Positions 21,917 through 27,879 of a stretch of DNA of 27,879 nucleotides are shown here, one piece after another; position 1 is the stretch's first letter; every line of letters begins with the position of its first letter. The stretch spans positions 1 through 27,879 of the IMG/VR virus record IMGVR_UViG_3300033064_004296; one strand, 5' to 3'. The notes under the pieces are model-generated. The model saw only the letters and a program-made list of their open reading frames with translations. It did no database searches and was not told where the DNA came from. The DNA comes from a virus. A program made the translations under genes and the position numbers.

Positions 21917-22288
21917 TTATACCGCGTGTCCGTTGGCGTATGCACTTGGATATACATCATATTTTGATTTGGCAGATGCGATACCACGAGCACATAATTC
22001 GTTATTTTTTTTCTTTCCCTCGGACATTTCATAGTCAATATCCTCAACATCTTCTTCGGTTTCGTTCATAAGAAAATCAAATACTTGATCCATATTGGTT
22101 TTGGCTTCGGTAATGTGATCATCAGCCCAATCGTGTCCGTTCTGTAAAATTTGATCAACCATATCTTGATCCATCTCCAAGATTACATCAATCTGTCTTT
22201 TCATTTGTTTTAGGTTTGAGAAAAACATATAGTTTTCTCCTCTGTTCTCTCTAAGAACTTTTTTGATAATGTTGGTTAAATCACTCAT
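21917..22288 (-). CDS. Phage protein with CARG...YPSAYAN motif, probably nonsense-truncated
   Basis: The 123-residue product has a helical N-terminus (MSDLTNIIKKVLRENRGENY; QMKRQIDVILEMDQDMVDQI), an acidic segment (NETEEDVEDIDYEMSEG) and a C-terminal motif CARGIASAKSKYDVYPSAYA. I recognise this motif from small, abundant phage proteins of unknown function, where it continues with further residues and a Cys. Here TAA follows GHAV, and the same frame then continues for 23 more codons with two CSGK units. The start is coupled to the upstream 504-residue gene by an ATGA overlap (22285-22288). Whether the product ends at TAA or is read through cannot be told from the sequence. Confidence 0.7.
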   Translation of the reverse strand: MSDLTNIIKKVLRENRGENYMFFSNLKQMKRQIDVILEMDQDMVDQILQNGHDWADDHITEAKTNMDQVFDFLMNETEEDVEDIDYEMSEGKKKNNELCARGIASAKSKYDVYPSAYANGHAV

Positions 22289-23799
22289 TTTCTGTTAACA
22301 ATTTCAAAATTAATCTGATCCTTATATGTATCTATGTTGACATCACTTTCTACTTTAATGTCAATGAAATATTCATTAGGTATTTTATCTCGTGTGTCAA
22401 ATATAAAATAATAACTATCGGCAGTTTTATTTATTCTAGTCCAATCTTGAACCTCAACCTGTGTAGTCCCCTCTTTAACATAAACCCTGTAGTATGCTTT
22501 GATTTCATTGATCAATACATTTGTGGTGTATGCTTGTCTTATGATAACATCTACCTTCCTAACGTCTGTATTAATAATTTTTTCATTTTGTTTGATTCCT
22601 GCAAAACTGAATGAGTAAGCCTTTGGGCTTTCTGTCCTACCACCTATCTGATAATATCCATCAGCGGCAAGTAATATAAATTCGTTTTCTACGTTACTTA
22701 GTGGTATTCCGTTGATTTCTAAACCTTGCCATAAATCATAGAACATACAAGGGATGGTGGTCGCAGTTAGACCATCAACATCTACTTTATAAACTCCCGT
22801 TGTCACTTGACAAGTAGATAGACCTGTAAACCCTGATAATGCATCACCTGATGAATCCAAAATGTTTACAGTGGGTAGGTTGTCCAAATTAATTGGGTTT
22901 CCATTTGTATAAACATAAAGGTACAAACTATTATCCTTTCCCTGATAGAATGTGTTTCTATCGTCAAGGATTAGGTCATCGAAGTCCGTTTGAAGGAATG
23001 GTTCGTAGAACGTTTGTGTTTGAGGGGTAAAGAATCCCACTGCGTAGTTTTCTGTCATTCCTGTAATATTCTCCAATTGAGGTAGGAATGATATTCCCCA
23101 TCCTGTTACACCTGTAATACTACCATTTAAAATACCATTTATTTCATCCGTCATATCTAAGTTGATATCTTCATTTCCAAATTCAAAATGTTGAATGTCA
23201 AGAATATAAAGATTCGAAAAGTTCAGACCTGATAGACCACCTGTTTGACTATTGGTGTTGTCGTATATACCTGGAAAACTCCAAGGATAAATTGTTGTTC
23301 TTTGATACCAGTTTGTTGGTCTATCTGAATATGATTTATCGGTTGCTAGTTGGTTTGCAACAGACATTGAGTTGGCGGCATTTAACGCTCTTGCGTTGTC
23401 GTAATAATCGTATCCAACACCGGCGTCCCAATCTTGAGGGATACCTGTTTCACCTGATGTATTCGGAATTCTGTATAACACCAAATCAAAAGAAGTGGCT
23501 CTTCTTTTTCCGTTTGACCATCTTCCGTTGAGAAGTTCTTCATCAAATGATGAAGTGTTTGTCATTTTAAGGGTGTGTGTTGTTGCTGTGGTACAACCTG
23601 TTCCTATAAACCCTGTTGTATATTTTTCTTCTAAATCTAATAGGTCGATATCAAATAGGTAACGGCTAAAACCTGACGGTGTAAGAATATTGTCTACACT
23701 ACCAAAAAATAACTCAGCAACAGGGTTTTGTGCCGTGTTCGTATAAGAATTTTGAATAATCGTGTCACTTTTACTAAAGTAAGACCTATAAATTGACAT
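22285..23799 (-). CDS. Large structural (probable tail/neck) protein, 504 residues
   Basis: This is a beta-rich, weakly charged protein full of Gly, Thr, Asn, Tyr and aromatic residues, the usual look of a virion surface or tail protein. It begins MSIYRSYFSKSDTIIQNSYT and NPVAELFFGS, has a WYQRTTIYPWSFPGIYDN segment (about 168-185), an Ig-like or carbohydrate-binding-like middle, and a final FIDIKVESDVNIDTYKDQIN strand. I cannot assign it to a T4 gene. It has no signal peptide or membrane segment. A TATTTATAT element lies 12 bases before its ATG, so it starts a transcript that also covers the 22288 and 21818 genes. It lies downstream of the baseplate OB-fold gene, so a tail or neck component is the best positional guess. 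Confidence 0.7.
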   Translation of the reverse strand: MSIYRSYFSKSDTIIQNSYTNTAQNPVAELFFGSVDNILTPSGFSRYLFDIDLLDLEEKYTTGFIGTGCTTATTHTLKMTNTSSFDEELLNGRWSNGKRRATSFDLVLYRIPNTSGETGIPQDWDAGVGYDYYDNARALNAANSMSVANQLATDKSYSDRPTNWYQRTTIYPWSFPGIYDNTNSQTGGLSGLNFSNLYILDIQHFEFGNEDINLDMTDEINGILNGSITGVTGWGISFLPQLENITGMTENYAVGFFTPQTQTFYEPFLQTDFDDLILDDRNTFYQGKDNSLYLYVYTNGNPINLDNLPTVNILDSSGDALSGFTGLSTCQVTTGVYKVDVDGLTATTIPCMFYDLWQGLEINGIPLSNVENEFILLAADGYYQIGGRTESPKAYSFSFAGIKQNEKIINTDVRKVDVIIRQAYTTNVLINEIKAYYRVYVKEGTTQVEVQDWTRINKTADSYYFIFDTRDKIPNEYFIDIKVESDVNIDTYKDQINFEIVNRK

Positions 23800-23811
23800 A
23801 TTTGATTTTCT

Positions 23812-23820
23812 ATATAAATA
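23812..23820 (-). promoter_or_regulatory. TATTTATAT element on minus strand (candidate late promoter)
   Basis: Read on the minus strand, TATTTATAT lies 12 bases before the ATG at 23799. This shows that the element keeps the same orientation relative to the gene on both strands. Confidence 0.5.
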
Positions 23821-23822
23821 TA

Positions 23823-25418
23823 TCAGTTCAACTTTATATTCTGATTCAATATAGTTTGTTGAGCCTCTAATATCTGTTTTAGTATATCATCAGCCTTTGT
23901 TCCGTCTTGAGAAACTGGAACGGGTGGCATACCAGGGTAAGGGTGAACGTGTGTTATTAAAAATCTAACAATCAAGTTAATTAAATCCATTAATTGTTCT
24001 CCTCTCACCATAGACGACGTATTTGGTTCAATAATATCGGTAATGTAATTAATGTCTATTCCGTATAGTGTGGTTTCATCAAGGTTGATTTGATCCAAAC
24101 CTGGTATTTTTGTGTTGTGAGATAAAAGGTATAATGTGTTTGCCCCCATCAAACTTACGGTTTCATCCACTTGTGAAACTCTTTCGGGTATATTAACCTC
24201 AGTTGTTGTTTTAAAAGGTGCTTGGCTTTTTCCTGACTCATCATACACCAATGAATAACCTGGAGTTAAATTAGTATCGAATAATTGAATACCATTGAGG
24301 ATATAGGTGATGATTGCAATCGAACTTACATCTACTGTGGATGGATCACCGAAATTATTGATGTAATCTGTTAAACGGAGACTTGGTCTAAAGTAGAATG
24401 GAAATTTATTGATAATTGATATATCCCTACCGTTTGTTGAATCTACATTGGTTCCATTTACGTTGATTAGTTTACCCGCGAAAACTCCTTTGATAAACGT
24501 GTTTACAAGTTGAATAACCTCGTCTTTTGTTTTTGCCTGAAAGTTTTGAAATGCAATAAATGCATTTGTTGCGTCTGTAAGGTTTGTTCTGAAATCTAAA
24601 TTTTCTGTGTTGGTTACAGGAAGTTCTTTCAACTGATAAAGATAAATTGAACCTGTAAATGCGTTTTGGGTATTTTCAGGATTCAGGATATCGTACTCTA
24701 CCAACATCTTTACAGCTTTCGATTGTTTTTCTATCCTGATTTTTTTTTCGGCTGGTCCGTATTCTTTTACCGTGTCAAATTTACTAACCTGAAGGAATGC
24801 TCTTTTTGGATCCGCATCAGGAATTTGTCCTCTTTGATATGGTTTGTTTTTTCCTGCACGGATAAGTGTGGTGTTTTCCTTAACAATTACGTCGGCAGTC
24901 CCACGACCCAAGACAGCATTATCCGAAGGTTCAGGATATACCCCTTGATTGTTTTTGTTTTTGAACTGTAACGTTTTTGGGTCCTTTATGTTTGGAAATG
25001 GTTTGTTTCTTGCCCCTGCAGTTAAGTTTGTTTTTGCAGATTCAAAGGATTCTAAGTTTGTTGTTGTTGGTGACGAAAATGGACCCTGAACGTAGAACTT
25101 ATTTGGTAGTGTTATTTGTGATGGGTTGGAGTATATGATGTGAACATATTCATCTATTTGTGGTACTACGTTAATGTAGTAGGGAAGTAGAGGTAAAAAA
25201 ATAAATGGATCTAAAGGAGACCAAGGTCCATTCTTCTCAGGGTTCGAACTATTCGGATTAAATTTTTCAACAGATCTTTCCGTGTCCTGTACGTTTTGGT
25301 TTTCAGGGAATACTCTGACACGACCAAGCATAAGTGGATCGTTATTATCCACTACCTTACCAGGGTAGATAATTTGTCTAAAATTTTGAGGTAACTCCTG
25401 AATGTTTACGTTACTCAT
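23823..25418 (-). CDS. Baseplate hub protein with gp5-type OB fold
   Basis: The N-terminus reads FRQIIYPGKVVDNNDPLMLG followed by RVRVFPENQNV (residues ~13-43). This is the signature of the T4 gp5/VgrG-like OB-fold domain (G-x-V-x-x-N-x-D-P-x-x-x-G-R-V-R-V), continued by the DEYVHIIYSNPSQ strand (about 89-101). A long central region follows, with FRPSLRLTDYINNFGDPSTV (about 334-353). Near the C-terminus is HVHPYPGMPPVP (about 489-500), common in phage baseplate hub proteins. No lysozyme domain or triple-stranded needle repeats are seen, so this is the hub part without the cell-wall enzyme of T4 gp5. The product is 531 residues. Its start overlaps the upstream 66-residue gene as ATGA (25415-25418), indicating coupled translation in the tail operon. 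Confidence 0.75.
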   Translation of the reverse strand: MSNVNIQELPQNFRQIIYPGKVVDNNDPLMLGRVRVFPENQNVQDTERSVEKFNPNSSNPEKNGPWSPLDPFIFLPLLPYYINVVPQIDEYVHIIYSNPSQITLPNKFYVQGPFSSPTTTNLESFESAKTNLTAGARNKPFPNIKDPKTLQFKNKNNQGVYPEPSDNAVLGRGTADVIVKENTTLIRAGKNKPYQRGQIPDADPKRAFLQVSKFDTVKEYGPAEKKIRIEKQSKAVKMLVEYDILNPENTQNAFTGSIYLYQLKELPVTNTENLDFRTNLTDATNAFIAFQNFQAKTKDEVIQLVNTFIKGVFAGKLINVNGTNVDSTNGRDISIINKFPFYFRPSLRLTDYINNFGDPSTVDVSSIAIITYILNGIQLFDTNLTPGYSLVYDESGKSQAPFKTTTEVNIPERVSQVDETVSLMGANTLYLLSHNTKIPGLDQINLDETTLYGIDINYITDIIEPNTSSMVRGEQLMDLINLIVRFLITHVHPYPGMPPVPVSQDGTKADDILKQILEAQQTILNQNIKLN

Positions 25419-25615
25419 TGTTTTGTTCTATTTTGAAACTCATCAAATAATTTATTGTATGCCTTTTCTGTTGCATCTAAATGGTGTGTAAGTTTAATAA
25501 TCAAACCTTTTGTATTTTCAAAATCTTCGGCCAAGAAATCCATCGATGAGGTAAGATCTTTGTTGGATTTGTTTTTATAGTTTGTCAGAACTTCTTTTAT
25601 TTTTTCTTCGTCCAT
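25415..25615 (-). CDS. Small helical protein, 66 residues
   Basis: The product is a short charged helix bundle or coiled coil (MDEEKIKEVLTNYKNKSNKD; LIIKLTHHLDATEKAYNKLF). It has no known motif. It lies between two large baseplate-region genes, 2 bases after the stop of the 643-residue gene and overlapping the baseplate hub gene as ATGA. Such strict packing supports a real gene. It could be a chaperone or small baseplate component, but the sequence gives no proof. Confidence 0.7.
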   Translation of the reverse strand: MDEEKIKEVLTNYKNKSNKDLTSSMDFLAEDFENTKGLIIKLTHHLDATEKAYNKLFDEFQNRTKQ

Positions 25616-25617
25616 AA

Positions 25618-27549
25618 TTAGTAAGATTTTCCTGAGGCTTTTACTGGTTTAGTAAAACCAGGACCTGCGGCGGTTATTACAGTTAAAGGTGGTATGAATA
25701 TTTCTGTTTTACCATTTTCTGCTTGTTCTGCATTTTGACCCTTAATCATATTAAAAAAAGCTTGATTTATTTGGTTGGGAGATCCGTCTGGTAGGTCACC
25801 TGTAGGTAAACCTGATTTTTGAAGATTTTCGATTACGTTTGCAAATGCTCTTGTGTCTGAAACACCATTCAGAAATTGTGCACCAAACAAAACAAAGTTA
25901 GGTATTTGTAATCCACTATTTTTCAGTGCTAATGACAAAAGTTTCAATAGTTCATCAACCACGGATTTACATCGTCGGAAGTCAATTGCAATACTGGCCA
26001 ATTGATAAAGTACAAAGGTTATACTCGCAATCATTTTTAATCTTTTATCCTTTGCTTCTGTGGCAATTTCGAATACTAAACTTTCCACCAAAAGTTTAAT
26101 ATTCTTTTTTATTAATTTGAAAAGTTCTTCTATAAATATTGCGGTGATTTTACTCATTATCTTAATAATATAGTTTTTGAATGCAAGTAGAAAAGTTTTC
26201 GCATCTTCAACTAAATCGGCAATCTCACTTTTAAGTGCTTTAATCATTACCATCAATCCTAACAAGACTTTTGGAGATATAATTGAACTCAACATTGCTC
26301 TTGGTAGTTGTTTTAAATAATCAAATTTTACAGACAAATTTATCTGTAAACCCGAAGGATACGATAACAACCAATTTGGGTCCTTAGATAATTCATCCAA
26401 AGATGATTGAACTAACGTGGAAGCTTCGGTGTCATTCTTGGCATTTCTGACTTTTTGGATCATAAGTGACGTTGATTCCACATTCACGGGAAATCTCACG
26501 TTACCGCAGTCTTCGAATTCAGTTATACCTTTTACAATGTTATCAATTTCGTCATTGAGACTTCTCAAATCTTGAGGGGATAATTCATAAAAAGTATCGT
26601 CAATAAAATCTAAGTCTGAAAGTTTGGATGTACCTGCAACATCAATTTCTTTTCTTTCATCAAAACAAAGACCCATCATTCTTTGTAGTATTTTTTGTAG
26701 GTATCCATTAACTTCAAGTTGATCCTTTGGGATGTTCAATGAAAAATCGACCATACCCGTCAATAGGTTCATAATGTTAGCGTATAACACTTCAAAATCC
26801 AAGATGTTAATACTAGAGTAGTAATCAACCAAAAAGTCACCAACTCTATTAACGTTGTTTAATCTTGAGTTGAGAGTAACTTTAAAAAAGTCACCTGGGG
26901 TACCGTTACCATCCTGAGTTGCGTATTCGATATTGAAAAGTTCTTGACCTGATGCTCCGATGTAATTTTGATTGAATTCTTGATTGTAACTAAAACCGAT
27001 ATTCTGTAACCTATTGTACAATTCCCTATTCATACTAAAAGGGAGTGTGTTGATATCTACAGGTTCTTTTTCATATAAAAAGTTGGCGATAGGATCTGCG
27101 GGGTCTTCAACTAATTTTTTGAAGATATCAACTGATTGAACCCTTACATATAGAGTTGTGGGTTCAAATTCTTGTTCTTGTGCACAACCAAGAGTTGAAA
27201 CTGTTTCAGTGATAATAATGTCTTTGAGTTTACCTTTAGTCGCTATTGCCGCCTCTGTAAAATATTTTAATAAAATATTGACAGTATCCGAAGATGTGGA
27301 TCTTGGTGTTGTTAAAGAAAAAATATCAATTAATTCGTCTAATTGATTTTTAACTTCTTTCTGTGACTTATTTGTTTTTTCAGTAAAGTCATCAAGTGTT
27401 TTGGACACTGAACTTTTTTTTGGTGAAAAATTGTCACCGGAAGATTCTCTTCTTTGTAGATCTTGTGACTTTTTATTTTCTACGGTGGTTTGGTAGGCAC
27501 TGATTTTAGATTTGACTTGTTTGTAGTCGTTTTGTAAATCGGTAGACAT
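25618..27549 (-). CDS. Large probable baseplate/tail protein, 643 residues
   Basis: No family is recognised with confidence. The N-terminal ~100 residues are helical and polar with coiled-coil potential (MSTDLQNDYKQVKSKISAYQ; LDDFTEKTNKSQKEVKNQLD). The middle is mixed. From about 440 to 530 there are strongly hydrophobic helices (AMLSSIISPKVLLGLMVMIK; IIKIMSKITAIFIEELFKLI), which could be membrane-active or tape-like segments but are not typical transmembrane helices. The end is Gly/Pro-rich (FIPPLTVITAAGPGFTKP). It is located immediately upstream of the 66-residue and hub genes, 10 bases after the 27877 gene, so it very likely belongs to the baseplate module. Its exact T4 counterpart cannot be named. 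Confidence 0.7.
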   Translation of the reverse strand: MSTDLQNDYKQVKSKISAYQTTVENKKSQDLQRRESSGDNFSPKKSSVSKTLDDFTEKTNKSQKEVKNQLDELIDIFSLTTPRSTSSDTVNILLKYFTEAAIATKGKLKDIIITETVSTLGCAQEQEFEPTTLYVRVQSVDIFKKLVEDPADPIANFLYEKEPVDINTLPFSMNRELYNRLQNIGFSYNQEFNQNYIGASGQELFNIEYATQDGNGTPGDFFKVTLNSRLNNVNRVGDFLVDYYSSINILDFEVLYANIMNLLTGMVDFSLNIPKDQLEVNGYLQKILQRMMGLCFDERKEIDVAGTSKLSDLDFIDDTFYELSPQDLRSLNDEIDNIVKGITEFEDCGNVRFPVNVESTSLMIQKVRNAKNDTEASTLVQSSLDELSKDPNWLLSYPSGLQINLSVKFDYLKQLPRAMLSSIISPKVLLGLMVMIKALKSEIADLVEDAKTFLLAFKNYIIKIMSKITAIFIEELFKLIKKNIKLLVESLVFEIATEAKDKRLKMIASITFVLYQLASIAIDFRRCKSVVDELLKLLSLALKNSGLQIPNFVLFGAQFLNGVSDTRAFANVIENLQKSGLPTGDLPDGSPNQINQAFFNMIKGQNAEQAENGKTEIFIPPLTVITAAGPGFTKPVKASGKSY

Positions 27550-27559
27550 TGTAAGTTAA

Positions 27560-27877
27560 TTAATGTAGTTTATACCCACCGTCAAAGTCTTCATTTTCTA
27601 AATCTTTCTGAATTAGTGCCTGAATAACATCTTCGTCCATTTCAGCTAAACTGAAATTATCCTGATTGGAGTTGTTTGACTTTTCCCAAATAGTTGATTG
27701 TAGTTTCGAAAGTGTCAATTTCTTTTCTATTGTATCGTTAATGATTTTTTGTTGTTCTTTAAGAACTCCGGTAATTGATGCCACATTTTTTGGATCGTTC
27801 ATCATACCAATAAGTTTATTTTGAATTCTAATTACAGTAGTTCTTTGTTCTACAAGTTCATTATAGATTTCCTGCAT
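27560..27877 (-). CDS. Unknown helical protein, possibly truncated by window edge
   Basis: The 105-residue frame begins at the ATG two bases from the window end (MQEIYNELVEQRTTVIRIQN), so a start further upstream cannot be excluded. It is helical and charged, with KEQQKIINDTIEKKLTLSKL as a coiled-coil-like centre and an acidic C-terminus (DLENEDFDGGYKLH). No family is recognised. It lies 10 bases before the 643-residue gene and is part of the minus-strand tail operon. Confidence 0.65.
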   Translation of the reverse strand: MQEIYNELVEQRTTVIRIQNKLIGMMNDPKNVASITGVLKEQQKIINDTIEKKLTLSKLQSTIWEKSNNSNQDNFSLAEMDEDVIQALIQKDLENEDFDGGYKLH

Positions 27878-27879
27878 AA

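Noticed and set aside
7707-21919. Idea that TAA is reassigned to a sense codon (for example Gln) in this phage
   Set aside because: Most genes end in TAA followed by intergenic sequence, and the capsid TAA is followed by a perfect hairpin terminator, so TAA is a real stop. The two exceptions are reported as separate findings.
1-27879. tRNA genes, CRISPR arrays, insertion sequences, integrase or attachment sites
   Set aside because: None could be recognised by eye: no cloverleaf with CCA-type end, no regularly spaced repeats and no transposase or recombinase motifs in any large frame.

Overview
The window reads as part of the genome of a T4-like tailed phage (contractile-tail, gp23-type capsid) that most likely infects a Bacteroidetes host. 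T4-type morphogenesis genes are recognisable by motif: large terminase (gp17-like), portal (gp20-like), prohead protease (gp21-like), an acidic scaffold in the gp22 position, major capsid protein (gp23-like) and a gp5-type baseplate OB-fold protein. The Bacteroidetes assignment is inferred from several signs: low GC, almost no Shine-Dalgarno sequences, A-rich start contexts, TAnnTTTG-type -7 promoter elements, a DUF4494-like small protein and a Bacteroidetes-style ribosomal protein bS21.

Layout. (1) Positions 1-5141 are an accessory/early-looking block. It holds a truncated secreted CAP-domain protein (minus), an unknown 374-residue protein (plus), a compact metallo-aminopeptidase (minus), an N-domain-less ClpC-type unfoldase (minus) and, divergent from it, a small protein with two UVR motifs. 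The clp, peptidase and CAP genes have host-like TAnnTTTG elements. (2) Positions 5192-19868 are the plus-strand head block: KTSC protein, pol-beta-type nucleotidyltransferase, small and acidic proteins, DUF3008-like protein, unknown 421-residue protein, terminase, portal, unknown 242-residue protein, [bS21 on the minus strand], unknown 148-residue protein, protease, DUF4494-like protein, scaffold and capsid, ending in a strong hairpin terminator. (3) Positions 19919-21818 are a mixed block with a basic two-domain protein that carries a putative prohead-protease site and a cupin-like protein. (4) Positions 21845-27877 are a minus-strand tail/baseplate block of tightly packed or overlapping genes.

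A recurring TATTTAT(T/A) element lies 11-15 nt before seven start codons (10 sites in all, both strands). It is the reverse complement of the T4 late-promoter core, read in the gene direction, and is a candidate late promoter. It would give very short leaders.

The two most interesting ideas are these. First, a phage proteolysis module: a ClpC-like unfoldase that keeps a VGF tripeptide where the ClpP-docking loop should be, a divergent tandem-UVR protein that could be its adaptor, and an exopeptidase next door. Second, a phage bS21 that keeps Tyr54, the residue position I recall as contacting the anti-Shine-Dalgarno tail in Flavobacteriia ribosomes. It sits in a genome whose mRNAs lack Shine-Dalgarno sequences. 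Two genes also show an in-frame TAA followed by a coding-like tail in the same frame. No tRNA genes, CRISPR arrays, insertion sequences or integrase were seen. No stretch over 300 bases is without a gene.
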